Source: Branchiostoma floridae (taxonomy: Eukaryota > Chordata > Leptocardii > Amphioxiformes > Branchiostomatidae). From it: DNA of 64,000 nt. The DNA lies in the NCBI RefSeq assembly GCF_000003815.2, contig NC_049979.1:4004248-4068247 (forward strand), written 5' to 3'. The notes beneath the pieces were generated by a model. It saw nothing but the letters and a program-made list of their open reading frames with translations, did no database searches and was not told the origin of the DNA. Below are positions 57,201-63,382 of the stretch, one piece after another. Each line of letters opens with the position of its first letter. Positions within the stretch are counted from its first letter, which is position 1. The position numbers and the translations under genes were made by a program.

Positions 57201-57843
57201 AAGTACAAAAGTGGCCTCTCCTCCTTAGCAATCACAATAGCCTGGTATCCAAACCTCTCATAGTAGACAAAACGTGTCTTTCGTACTCTACACATTTTCA
57301 GCTACGATATGTTTGGATACCAGCTACAGTCACAAACAAAAGGGATGGAAGTCTTTTGGAATGACAGTGACAGTGGATGGAATATAATGGTTACCTGGTT
57401 TAGCAACTTCGATACAGTATCCGGAAATGTTGCAGAACTGTTGCAAATTGCTACTGAAGCAATTATCAATACATATCTAGCATCAAGGTTAGATGTATGA
57501 TTACATGTTAGGTATATGTAAACAAAAAAGAGAAAGCATGCTTGAGAAATTCATTTCTCAACTTCTATCCTGCCATGGTAACTGTCCTTCTTTTTAAAAA
57601 CATCTCTATCATTTTATCAACCAGAAGTTTAAGTCTCAGTCAAACAACTTACAAGTTATAGATTTTATCATATTTATTAAGAAGCATGAGCCCCAAATGG
57701 CATCTTCCTGGATACTGAATGGTTGTCTTTCTACCCTCGTTACCTTAACTAAAACAAGTAAGACTTGATGGTACCTTTGCCATGGCGTTGAGCCGGTCGA
57801 TGTAGTAGTCAGGCCAGCTGGTGGAGGTGGGGTCATCTTGCTC
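27297..57843 (-). CDS. DAAM: DAAM-type formin (dishevelled-associated activator of morphogenesis), 5' end outside window
   Basis: Twenty-four phase-consistent exons, detailed in the five entries below, give about 1007 residues; human DAAM1 has about 1078. The order is FH3/GTPase-binding region, coiled coil, proline-rich FH1, actin-nucleating FH2 and the C-terminal DAD. Formins of this class link Wnt/PCP signalling (Dishevelled, Rho) to unbranched actin assembly in the cytoplasm and at the cortex. Lancelets probably have one gene corresponding to vertebrate DAAM1 and DAAM2, but I cannot exclude a second. The first roughly 95 residues are missing; no matching exon was seen between 57844 and 64000, so they lie upstream beyond the window. 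At least ten exon borders in this gene have tandem duplicates of their splice junction in the neighbouring intron. The stop codon is at 27297-27299. Confidence 0.93.
27801..28190 (-). repeat. Two intronic copies of the DAAM exon 28560-28730 donor end
   Basis: On the minus strand the authentic exon end encodes [15 protein letters not shown] before GTGGGC. Copies at about 28111-28190 ([14 protein letters not shown], then GTGGGC) and 27801-27866 ([13 protein letters not shown]) lie downstream in the intron. The first copy includes about 25 bases of intron as well. Each copy begins after an in-frame disruption, so they are junction duplications rather than intact extra exons. Confidence 0.85.
28253..28531. 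mobile_element. MITE with ACAGTAGAGGCCACTTAATT ends
   Basis: The left end TACAGTAGAGGCCACTTAAT and right end AATTAACTGGCTTCTACTGTA are imperfect inverted complements. The element is about 279 bases, noncoding, and sits in a DAAM intron between the exon copy at 28111 and the authentic exon at 28560. Confidence 0.7.
28560..39012 (-). CDS. DAAM: DAAM exons for the FH2 actin-nucleating domain
   Basis: Exons: 38968-39012, 38646-38708, 36398-36583, 35768-35874, 34722-34810, 33743-33911, 33054-33161, 32580-32640, 29500-29631, 28560-28730. Landmarks in order: [83 protein letters not shown], the FH2 signature [20 protein letters not shown] with [46 protein letters not shown], and [15 protein letters not shown]. 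The GNYMN core of the lasso/post region is intact, so the ring-forming dimer should be functional. An additional 45-base candidate exon (31610-31654) lies in the intron between 32580 and 29631. Six of these exons end or begin at a duplicated splice junction or lie beside one. Confidence 0.93.
28767..29188 (+). mobile_element. tRNA-derived SINE
   Basis: The head is tRNA-like with a plausible RNA polymerase III A box (TAGCACAGTGG) and B box (GGATCGAATCC) about 40 bases apart. It is followed by a long non-tRNA body containing CCCGGGCATGTTAAAGAACC and a simple tail of AATAACAATAACAATA. It is antisense to DAAM within an intron. A diverged fragment of the same body (AGAGCCACACTTTGTGCC, then GATTAAAGAATCCACCGCAC) lies near 35565-35605. 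It is not a working tRNA gene because the acceptor stem is not closed. Confidence 0.8.
29800..29965. repeat. Diverged copy of the GTTACTCAAGCAACTGGATA dispersed element
   Basis: It contains GAAGGTTAGACATCCAGGTG, then AGAAGTTACCTAAGCAGATG and CAGTCAGACATTCC, in the same order as at 6035-6150, then GAGCACTGTCACTGACC. It lies in a DAAM intron. Confidence 0.55.
29994..30428. mobile_element. TIR element, GGTACCGGTACAGAAAATTC family, copy 2
   Basis: Termini TAGGGCTGGGTACCGGTAC and GTACCGATACCCAGCCCTA form an 18-19 base inverted repeat with one mismatch. Sub-terminal CAGGTCCAGGTCCGG repeats and CCGGTCCAACATCCGGTCCA match the copy at 7341-7671, showing a shared family. Confidence 0.8.
30429..32579 (-). 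other. DAAM intron, mostly unrecognised
   Basis: Apart from the candidate exon at 31610-31654, no element is identified. Around 30695-30800 a GC-rich patch repeats GGCTGCGTCATGC twice. GGGACTACAGA occurs at 30711, 31380 and 31420. Confidence 0.45.
31610..31654 (-). CDS. Candidate 45-base cassette exon of DAAM
   Basis: On the minus strand TTTGTTTCACAG is followed by 45 GC-rich bases and then GTACGA. The segment encodes [15 protein letters not shown], is open, and is phase 0 at both ends, matching exon 32580-32640 before it and 29500-29631 after it. It could therefore be included without changing frame. The peptide resembles the start of the next exon ([16 protein letters not shown]), sharing E, R, R, V, R, D and K positions, so it may be a duplicated alternative exon or a decayed copy. 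No transcript evidence is available here. Confidence 0.35.
33876..34265 (-). repeat. Degenerate tandem copies of the DAAM exon 33743-33911 acceptor
   Basis: The authentic junction (minus) is CTTCGCAG followed by CTTTACTTGTAGCATCTAAG. On the plus strand TTAGATGCTACAAGTAAAGC recurs as TTAGACGCTACAAGTAAAGC, GGATGCTACAAGTAAAGTTG, a form near 34080-34105, TTAGATGCTAGAAGAAACCC and further decayed units to about 34260, at about 58-85 base spacing. The closest copy retains both the acceptor AG and the exon start. Confidence 0.8.
34475..34612. repeat. Best copy of the GTTACTCAAGCAACTGGATA dispersed element (reverse orientation)
   Basis: It reads AGATCACTTCAGTGTCACTG, then TCCGAAACGTCTGACCGTTT, ATCCAGTTGCTTGAGTAACT, TTTTTGGCGTATCTTATTAC and CTGGATGTCTAACCTA. 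All sub-blocks of the copies at 5863, 6035, 22640 and 29800 can be placed in order on it. Confidence 0.65.
35728..35755. repeat. (CAAA)n microsatellite
   Basis: Several AAAC tetranucleotide units in a DAAM intron, about 15 bases from the donor of exon 35768-35874. Confidence 0.8.
35840..35941 (-). repeat. Duplicated acceptor of DAAM exon 35768-35874
   Basis: The plus-strand phrase GACGAACTTCAGAAGCTGTC with AGGGAAAAC (exon start plus acceptor) recurs 58 bases on as GATGAACTTTAGAAGCTGTC with AGGAGAAAA. The copy keeps CTGACAG followed by CTTCTAAAG on the minus strand, a usable-looking upstream acceptor. Confidence 0.8.
35963..36460 (-). repeat. Array of copies of the DAAM exon 36398-36583 donor end with ACAG/AC repeats
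   Basis: The authentic exon end (minus: [14 protein letters not shown], then GTTAGT) is on plus CTGCTCGACCATGTCCTTGG and GCAGCTCATCAGCCTTGTCC. Copies lie at about 36300-36340, 36189-36230, 36083-36121 and, partial, 35966-35992, each followed by ACAG tetranucleotide runs and, at 36029-36084, a long AC run. The minus strand stays open across the whole array and beyond (35900-36634). Confidence 0.85.
36029..36084. repeat. (AC)n microsatellite
   Basis: More than 50 bases of almost pure AC dinucleotide inside the duplicated donor array; the minus strand reads as poly Cys-Val. Confidence 0.9.
36584..38645 (-). other. DAAM intron, no element identified
   Basis: AT-rich, no credible coding frame. 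A short tandem repeat near 37460-37610 (GTCTGGTTCTGTATTATA and CTATATGAGTGGTGAGGA units, about 65 bases each) is the only visible structure. Confidence 0.5.
39117..39327. mobile_element. MITE-like element, TACTGTAAATGCA family, copy 3
   Basis: It runs from TACTGTAATACATTTAAGTT to TTTCTGCATTTACAGTAG with internal GTAGCACCATGCACTGTAGT and ACCGCGAACATCAAACCACC. It lies in a DAAM intron adjacent to the 38968-39012 exon. Confidence 0.85.
39536..40411 (-). CDS. DAAM: DAAM exons for the proline-rich FH1 domain
   Basis: Exons 40204-40411 and 39536-39651. The first starts [20 protein letters not shown] and continues into three runs of seven or eight prolines separated by MGG, GGIG and GMG, the profilin-binding FH1 tracts. 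The second gives [13 protein letters not shown], then [20 protein letters not shown], entering FH2. Junction phase is 1. FH1 delivers profilin-actin to the FH2 ring during filament elongation. The G/C strand asymmetry over 40204-40330 reflects the proline codons and is not a separate repeat element. Confidence 0.93.
40880..41162. mobile_element. MITE-like element with AAAGCCCCCGTCACA ends
   Basis: The left end CTAAAGCCCCCGTCACA and right end TGTGACTGGGGTTAAAG are inverted complements with few mismatches, bounding about 283 noncoding bases in the DAAM intron between the coiled-coil and FH1 exons. Confidence 0.65.
42338..46284 (-). CDS. DAAM: DAAM exons for the dimerisation / coiled-coil region
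   Basis: Exons: 46167-46284, 45445-45577, 43503-43629, 42338-42460. Translated landmarks are [60 protein letters not shown] with [15 protein letters not shown], and [20 protein letters not shown]. The last two exons are heptad-rich and predict a coiled coil, as in vertebrate DAAM just before FH1. The segment couples the FH3 domain to the FH1-FH2 catalytic half and supports dimer formation. Exons 43503-43629 and 45445-45577 have duplicated acceptor regions in the upstream intron. Confidence 0.92.
43139..43474. mobile_element. Two adjacent MITEs, TAATCTCCAAGCAGATCCTA family
   Basis: Copy a (43139-43311) and copy b (43319-43474) each start TAATCTCCAAGCAGATCCTA and end with the inverted GATCTGC(T/A)TGGAGATTA. 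Shared interior motifs are CATAAGATAGTATCAAA and AGTTTGGTACTATCTTAT. A third, longer copy is at 56081-56295. They lie between the coiled-coil exons of DAAM. The sequence just before copy a (ACCTTCTCCTGTATTTTGG) copies the donor end of DAAM exon 43503-43629. Confidence 0.85.
43629..44135 (-). repeat. Tandem copies of the DAAM exon 43503-43629 acceptor, interrupted by an insertion
   Basis: A 60-base unit containing TCTGAGGGACAATTCCAGTT, AAAACATCCTTCAGAACATG and TACAAGTGATACTGT recurs at about 43690, 43750 and 43810 and again at about 44085. On the minus strand each unit keeps GTCCCTCAG followed by ATC, like the true acceptor (GTCCCTCAG, then GATCGTG). Between 43850 and 44030 a different palindromic segment (CAAATACAATTCAATG and CAATTGTATTTGAAT ends) splits the array. 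Confidence 0.85.
45553..45905 (-). repeat. Copies of the DAAM exon 45445-45577 acceptor
   Basis: The plus-strand phrase ACTGCCATGCCTGTCCACTG followed by TACAAC (exon start plus acceptor) recurs as ACTGTCATGTCTGTCCACTG (about 45640-45665), ACTGCCATGCCTGTGCACTG (about 45738-45760) and AATGCCATGCCTGTCTGTGG (about 45884-45902). The first two copies keep the TACAG acceptor on the minus strand. Confidence 0.8.
46691..57843 (-). CDS. DAAM: DAAM exons for the GTPase-binding / FH3 (armadillo-like) region
   Basis: Exons: 57775-57843, 55930-56018, 51684-51819, 50521-50718, 49035-49145, 47853-47956, 46691-46757, with matching phases. Diagnostic pieces are [48 protein letters not shown], then [100 protein letters not shown]; and [20 protein letters not shown]. 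This region holds the Rho-binding and diaphanous-inhibitory (DID-like) fold that pairs with the C-terminal DAD to keep the formin autoinhibited. The large intron before exon 51684-51819 contains the giant splice-site minisatellite and the assembly gap. The donor of exon 49035-49145 could be GGTGAG|GTGAGT or four bases earlier; phase favours 49035. Confidence 0.92.
47655..47856 (-). repeat. Copies of the DAAM exon 47853-47956 donor end
   Basis: The authentic plus-strand junction is TTCCTTACCTATCTAAGATT followed by GCATTTTCATGAG. A near copy at about 47656-47723 reads TTCCTTACCTATCTACGACT, then GCATTTTCATGGATCTGTAG and CTTGTC. Shorter units (ACCTATCTAAGATTCTATGA) repeat at about 47820-47850. 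Each keeps a GATAGGTAAGGA-type donor on the minus strand. Confidence 0.8.
48659..48682. repeat. GT tract followed by a G run
   Basis: Simple sequence of about seven GT dinucleotides followed by about 13 G, intronic. Confidence 0.75.
48726..49041 (-). repeat. Five-copy array of the DAAM exon 49035-49145 donor end
   Basis: The unit of about 78 bases starts ACTCACCTCACCAGCACCAT and continues ATCTGAGCATGGCGTTAATG and AGGTACCCCTAG. Copies begin near 48726, 48796, 48874 and 48951, with the true exon junction near 49029. On the minus strand each ends GGTGCTGGTGAG, then GTGAGT, so four intact donor sites lie downstream of the authentic one. Confidence 0.9.
50690..50900 (-). repeat. Copies of the DAAM exon 50521-50718 acceptor
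   Basis: The plus-strand phrase CATGGGACCTGCCATGCTGG with AGACAAACAAAC (exon start plus acceptor) recurs near 50788-50815 (with AAAATAACAAAC) and near 50870-50900 (CTATGGGACCTGCTATGCTG, then GAGACAAGC). The third copy keeps the CTCCAG acceptor on the minus strand. CAAA repeats fill the spacers. Confidence 0.85.
51466..51667. mobile_element. MITE-like element, TACTGTAAATGCA family, copy 4
   Basis: From TTTAATGCAGAAATGTTTGA to AAATGCATACAGTAT, with CACCGCGAACTTACCAGGAA and CGCAAACTTAAAACCACGGC inside. It is more diverged than the other copies. It ends about 17 bases before the donor of DAAM exon 51684-51819. Confidence 0.75.
51820..54910 (-). repeat. Giant minisatellite made of a DAAM 3' splice site (about 49 visible copies, with gap)
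   Basis: Alternating 40- and 60-base units. Every unit on plus contains TGCACAAACCTACGGAGGAA and CAAACAT; on minus this is TTTGTTCCTCCGTAG followed by GTTTGTGCACAGGTTTAT, the acceptor and first codons of DAAM exon 51684-51819. The 60-base form extends further into exon sequence (ATCGAGCTGGACGGG). By eye there are 22 copies from 51811 (the true one) to the gap and 27 after it. Translated in the exon's frame, each unit soon hits a stop (TGA after DGL in the 60-mer; the TAG of the next acceptor in the 40-mer). Confidence 0.95.
52881..53545. other. Assembly gap (665 N) within the minisatellite
   Basis: A run of unknown bases inside the tandem array. The array on both sides is the same family, so the gap probably hides more units and its true length is unknown. 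Confidence 0.99.
54911..55929 (-). other. DAAM intron, no gene seen
   Basis: AT-rich sequence, with a purine-rich GAGA/GACAGA tract at about 55765-55915 just downstream of the donor of exon 55930-56018. Confidence 0.5.
56081..56295. mobile_element. MITE, TAATCTCCAAGCAGATCCTA family, third copy
   Basis: From GTAATCTCCAAGTAGATCCT to GTAGGATCTGTTAGGAGATTAC, inverted ends. The interior has GGCATAAGATAGTATCAAAC and TTTGATACTATCTTATGCTA, matching 43139-43474, plus an extra central segment. Confidence 0.85.
56296..57774 (-). other. DAAM intron with one small hairpin element
   Basis: Mostly AT-rich without recognised content. At about 57238-57329, GCCTGGTATCCAAAC and GTTTGGATACCAGC form inverted ends of a roughly 90-base hairpin-like element. 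ACAGGTG-type phrases repeat near 57060-57105. Confidence 0.5.
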
Positions 57844-57993
57844 CTGCAGAAACACAGACAAAAAACTGTCAGGACATTTCATCGACAAGTTAGGAAATGT
57901 TTTTTTTGTTTGTTTTGTTTTTAACCTTTATTCATGCGTGATAGCTGAAATTGACCCGTAGGTCGCTTTTCATTAAGGTCACGAGGGAATGGG

Positions 57994-58357
57994 TAAGGCA
58001 CGATCTACACACAGTTTTTCCCAATATCGGCAAGCCTACAACCTCTCGCCGACAGCTTTTTTTCATCGTCTAGATGGAACTACTATATCGCCATTACGAT
58101 ATCGGGAAAATTTCTCCCGAAAGGTCCGGACCATTTGTACGATACCTTACCGATAGCTTAGCAGGGGTCCCCGACAGCTTCGCGCGCGTGTAGATGCTTC
58201 CCGACTTCAGGAAGGCTCATTAGCATATAACGCCATTTGGAAAATCGCGCTATATGTTTATGACTGCAAGCGCCATGGGTGTCCGGCCCCCTACGTTCTA
58301 GATCCCTCCCGACATCTCCACAGATATCGGTAAAAACTGTGTGTAGATTGGGCCTTA
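57994..58357. mobile_element. TIR element, TAAGGCACGATCTACACACA family, copy 1
   Basis: Ends TAAGGCACGATCTACACACA and TGTGTGTAGATTGGGCCTTA are inverted complements with two mismatches. The interior includes CCTCTCGCCGACAGCTTTTT and TCTCCCGAAAGGTCCGGACC. A second copy is at 63383-63756. Confidence 0.85.
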
Positions 58358-58890
58358 GGGTCAGATATAGTCATATAACATGCAGAGATGCAGATTACAT
58401 CTTTACTTTTGGTTGAATTTGCAAAGGGCAGATTCACATTCAGGTTTTCTGAAAGAAAAAGGGATTTTTATATCAATCTTTCATATGCAAGGTAACGGTT
58501 TCTCAGGTACCTGTCTCTTTGCAAATCTTATAAGTTATAACCTCGGTATGCCTAACCTTCATCAACATAACTGTCATAGTTCCTGGTACAAAAGCATTCA
58601 ACTTAATCTGAGTCCAAGGTATAAAGATATTCAACTTTAATGTAAGTTTTCACATTCCAACCGTCTCAAAGATTAAAACTTCAATCAAAGAGATTAGAAT
58701 CAAAATGTCTGACCATATCTAAAATCATAATCTAGTTGCTTGAGTGAGTGCTATTTGGAGCCATATTTTCTTAAATCATGTTGTATCTCTAAAAGTATAA
58801 ACTTTATCTCTGAATCAACACAGGTGGCTCTAGTCATGTGTAGCAACCCAGTTGCCCATTACAGGGTGGTCACGTTTGTAATCACACATC

Positions 58891-59219
58891 AGGGCTCGAA
58901 ATACCACCTGCACGTGCAGGTTAATGCAGGTAAAATTGGAGCTGTGCAGGGATTTCTGGTGTCTACCTGCACCTAACCTGCACTGGTCCATGTACTGGGT
59001 TTTATACATAAATGTATGTAGGTGTATACAGATTGTTATTAGCTGCATTGACTGTTACCACCTATAAAGTATAAAAGAAATAGCAATGGTTCCTGAACAA
59101 TTCGTATGAACCATACTTCCTAAATTCAGAGTGGTGCAGGTAAAATTTGTCTGGTGCAGGAAATTTTCAATGTTACCTGCACCAGTGCAGGTATGCAGAA
59201 AAATGTATTTCGAGCCCTG
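58891..59219 (+). mobile_element. CAGGGCTCGAAATACCACCT element, copy 1
   Basis: Starts AGGGCTCGAAATACCACCTG and ends TGTATTTCGAGCCCTGC, giving a TIR. The interior is rich in TACCTGCACC, TGCAGGTAAAATT and similar motifs. A copy in opposite orientation lies 264 bases further on (59483-59800). Confidence 0.85.
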
Positions 59220-59264
59220 CACACATATTATTGCTGCTTACACAGCTGATCATACAGGCTTTCT

Positions 59265-60930
59265 CTTCCCAACAAGTCATATCTGCTTATTTATCTAGGA
59301 TCTTTCCTTGCTTCTAAACCTGTGGTGTGTTATTAAGGGTATATACAAGTTGATGGGGATATACACTCAGGTTTCACTTCATCAAATGGGGTCCGGATTA
59401 ACGTAATCTGCACAGAAGGCCTCAAATGAGCAACACTGTCTACATGTACAAAACCTGAGACAAACAGTATCTCATCAACAGCAGGGCTTAAACTTTAATC
59501 TGCATACATGCACTGGTACAGGTAACATTGAAAATTACCTGCACCAGACAAATTTTACCTGCACCACTCTGAATTTAGGAAGTATGGATCATATCAAAGT
59601 TGTTCAGGAACCATTGCTATTTTCTCTTTTATACTTCATAGGTGGTAAAAGATAATGCAGCTAATCGATACACCTACATCAGATGACATTTCCCAGTACA
59701 TGGACCAGTGCAGATTAGGTGCAGGTAGACATCAGAAATACCTGCACAGCTCCAATTTTACCTGCACTAACCTGCGTATGCAGGTGGTATTTTGAGCCCT
59801 GACACCTGAGACAAACAGTATCTCATATCAACAGGTAGTCATAATCCAACTGAAGGATTCAGATAAAAGACTTCGTTGTAATTAGAAAAGATAGTGACAC
59901 TCAAGTTAAGCCCCATCTGATTGTATATAGTTTTTTTTCTTATTATCCAATATTGTTTAATTAGTAGAGTCTTGTCATCCTATATTGTTTAATTAGTAGA
60001 ATTGAAAGATGTATTATGTAGTCTAAAAGACTTCCTCTTTTTTTTGTAGTTTATAGTTGACCATACAAAAGTCGTGTCAATGAAGCTTGATATCAGACAG
60101 GTACAGGCATTTCCTGAAGGTAAAAGAAGCCCACTTTTCCCCCAATTACCCATGACCTAATGAGGACAGGGGTTTACCAGGGTTAGGAAAATGGTGAGGA
60201 TTAAATTTAATGTAAGATGCATACCTGCTTATTTATCTAAGAAAGTTCTGTGCTTCTATCTCTAAGGTCTGTTATCATTAAGGGTATACACAAGTTGCTG
60301 GGGATATATACTCAGGTTTCACTTAATCAAAGGGCATCCGGATTAACCTAATCCGCATAGAGGGCCTAAAATGAACAACATTGTCTACAACAACAAACAG
60401 TAACACCTAAGTTTTTACAGTCGTAATTCTAACTGTATGATTCACCTATAGCTATTACTATATCAGACACTACTCAGGTATTTCCTAAACATTAAAGGAC
60501 TAAACTTTTCCCCAATTATCTGTGACTTAATGAGGACTTTTGTTTATTATAGGGTTAGTTAACTGTCCAGGATAAGGATCTATACTAAGTCAGAGTGATA
60601 TCTGTTTATTTATTCAAGATTTATCCTGTGCTTCTTTCCCTATGGTGTGTTATTAAAGGTACAGAATATCTACTCCAGTTTCACTTAATCAAAGTGGATC
60701 CAGATTAATGTAATCTGCTGAAAGACCTCAAGCTAACAACATTGTCTACAACACCACAAAAACAGTTTAACATATTAGCGTTGTCATAATTCCAACTGTA
60801 TGAGTCACCTATACATCAGTCAGGTATTTCCTTAAGGCAAGATGAACCAACTTTTCCCCATGTACCTGTGACCTAATGACGACTATGGTTTTAGTGCCAG
60901 GAAAGTGTCCATCTAGACTGGGTGTAAAAA
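59265..60930. repeat. Long-period tandem repeat, about three decayed units
   Basis: Phrases recur in order: GTGTTATTAAGGGTATATAC with TCAGGTTTCACTTCATCAAA and GGTCCGGATTAACGTAATCT (59330-59430), again at about 60258-60370 and 60648-60725; CTTTTCCCCCAATTACCCAT with GACCTAATGAGGAC (about 60135), again near 60500 and 60855. The unit is about 370 bases. The first unit is split by the inverted element at 59483-59800. Confidence 0.7.
59483..59800 (-). mobile_element. CAGGGCTCGAAATACCACCT element, copy 2 (inverted)
   Basis: It runs from AGGGCTTAAACTTTAATCTG to TGGTATTTTGAGCCCT, the reverse complement order of copy 1. It is flanked by the direct repeat CCTGAGACAAACAGTATCTC (about 59456 and 59807), much longer than a usual target-site duplication. 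Confidence 0.8.
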
Positions 60931-60934
60931 CATG

Positions 60935-61272
60935 TTAAGCTAAGAGTACACCCGCCCTACGTGCAAATTGGTGCTGTCTACGTGCCAAAACATGGGCAAT
61001 CTTTTGGCATCCGTAAGTGTTAAGTACCGCCTCTGCACGAACTCGTAGGGAATCCGACGGATTTGGGAGTACGCAGACACGCCGTAGAACTTTACGTGCA
61101 GGCAAAACTTTGTGTGCCATCGGGCTGCGGATTCGCCCCCAGTGCGTGCCAGTACGGGTGATGCGCCTGCCCTGTACAGCCTGAACGTTTTTTTAGAAAT
61201 ATGTGGCGGACGTGGCCTCCATATAAAACATACAAACAAATTGCACGTACGGCGGGTTGTGCCCTTAGCTTT
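60935..61272. mobile_element. GC-rich MITE with GCTAAGAGTACACCCGCC ends
   Basis: The left end GCTAAGAGTACACCCGCCCT continues ACGTGCAA; the right end TTGCACGTACGGCGGGTTGT continues GCCCTTAGC, an inverted complement with several mismatches. The element is about 338 bases and GC-rich compared with its surroundings; it explains the false 149-residue frame here. Confidence 0.7.
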
Positions 61273-62631
61273 TGCAGCACATCTGGCCTGAAAACTGGCC
61301 CTGCTCTCACCAGCTAAGCAGTTTAAAGTGTGATGCCACAGTAAATAAATAAATCTGCAGCCAATTTTCTGGTGATTGCACCACATCAAATACCTGCCCT
61401 TTCCTGGTCACTCAGGGCATATGTGATGTGCAATCATGATCCTTCACAACACCTAGAGTAGAGACAGTACAGTACAGCAAGACTCAAAGTTAGGGCCACA
61501 CAAATTAAATTGGCTGGTTCATGGATTAGATGACTGCGGAACTTTAAGATCAACATAAAAACAGAGCTTATATATAGGGAGGTCTGCATGTACCTACGTT
61601 TCCGGAGGTAAAAATAAATATACAGTTCCAAGCTTAAGATTACTTCACAGTCACAATGCCCTGTCTTAGGTTTGTCTTTTGATTTTATTAAAAAGTTTTA
61701 ACTGACATTTTACTCTGCAATGTCTCATAACCAAGGGAATGAACTGGAGTAGCCTTATACGTGCGTGTGTGTGTTATACATGTAAGAGATAATAGGGCCC
61801 TGCAGCTGGCTATAGCTCACACAAACTTTGGTTCTTTCATAGAATATCAAAAGATATCAACTTGTTTCTGCAACACTGTAAGAAGATATCCCCTCCCCAA
61901 AACAATGTCCTGGACCAATTTCATTAATAAAGTCCTTCCATCTGTTTGTCTGCTGGTGCATGAAGCCGTGAATATCATAACATCTCCATATTTTGTCTGC
62001 TACAGAATCAAAGCATTCTTGTTTTTCTCCATTAAATCTGGGATAATGGATCAAAGTTGCACTCATCACCGCATTACACACAGAACATCACATCGCCCCT
62101 GGCAACAGGACTGGCCAGGTGGTTCCCATTGCCAAGGGCAAGTCCAGCCATCACCCACCTGCCAGGTGTTAGGGCCATGTCAAGTTAGTTTTGTGGATAT
62201 CATCTTCTGAAGATACACAATATTATGTAAGAAAGTGGGAAAAAAACAAAAGATGATGGTGCATCCAAAGCAAGTTGTCCAGATTTTGAAAATAAGAAGA
62301 TTGCTATGCTTTGATGTTGGATAAGACATGACATAACCATCCAAAGTGTAAAAACAACTAATTTTGGAATCTTGTCATTTGGGGAGCAAAGCATAAACTT
62401 GCAATGGGTTTCATGATAAAAGTACTATTCCTTTTTGTTTCATTCTCTCTGATTCTGAATTGAGTGAAATGGCTGTCACCCATAACATTACCTTGGCATT
62501 GCCCACAGTAGTGCTCTCTCGGCTTTGTTTCACGAAAATCATCATCTAGGAGTGTGGCATTGATATACATGTCCTGGTGTTGGTTCCATCCAGAACAGTA
62601 AGTTGTAAAGACCTGAGGCACTGTTAGTATA
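61273..62631. other. Upstream DAAM intron or flank, nothing recognised
   Basis: No coding frame, RNA gene or element ends could be supported. Confidence 0.45.
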
Positions 62632-62844
62632 TACTGTAAATGCAGAAATGTTCGCGGTGGATTATTGTCCGCGGTTTTCGCGGTGACCACTTCACCTCGA
62701 ACTTAAAACCACCACGAATATTTTTCTATTATGGTATTAGACTGCAGTCTATGGTGTTACCGCGAAATTAAATCCACCGCGAAAAGTCCGTTTTCCCGCT
62801 ACCGCGAAATTAAATCCCCGCAAAGTTAAATGCATTTACAGTAA
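62632..62844. mobile_element. MITE-like element, TACTGTAAATGCA family, copy 5
   Basis: Ends ATACTGTAAATGCAGAAATG and AAATGCATTTACAGTAATAT, a clean TIR. The interior has CCGCGGTTTTCGCGGTGACC and TACCGCGAAATTAAATCC motifs. This and copy 2 are the best preserved. Confidence 0.88.
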
Positions 62845-62934
62845 TATATAGGTGTGGCATTCATCTCCTTCTGTCTTCAGTACACTCCTGACATCATGTC
62901 TACATACAGACACAGGCCAGCCGGAAGCCATAAC

Positions 62935-63330
62935 AAAACCTCAGTCCAACAACAGATAAGGAACACTTGCTGAAGGGGCCACACTAAGGGAAAGCTGTGG
63001 TTGTCACACTTTCATGTATAAAACTTTGGGTATACTATAGATGTCACATTTGGAAATAACTACTCACAGCCACACACTAAACTTCTGCCCAACAACAGAT
63101 AAGGAACACTTGCTGAAGGGGCCACACTATGGGAAAACGGTGGTTGTCACACTTTCATGTACAAAACTTTGGGTATGTACAGATGTCACATTTGGAAAGA
63201 ACTACTCACAGCCACACACTGAACTTCTGCCCAGCAACAGATAAGGAAAACATGCTGAAGGGGCCACACCAAGTGAAAGCTGTGGTTGTCACAAACTCAC
63301 ACTTTTATAAAACTTTGGGTTTTAAAAAAT
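62935..63330. repeat. Tandem repeat, 142-base unit, nearly three copies
   Basis: The unit contains CAACAGATAAGGAACACTTG, CTGAAGGGGCCACACTA, GTGGTTGTCACACTTTCATG and AGATGTCACATTTGGAAA. Starts are near 62950, 63092 and 63234. Confidence 0.85.
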
Positions 63331-63382
63331 CAGGTATTTTAGAATCAAGGCTGAAAGAATTCTGTAGTACCGATGTCATGAT

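Noticed and set aside
60940-61389. 149-residue minus-strand frame
   Set aside because: Most of it lies within a GC-rich element with inverted ends (60935-61272); no recognisable domain.
61761-62210. 149-residue plus-strand frame
   Set aside because: AT-rich, no domain or splice context, composition like surrounding noncoding DNA.
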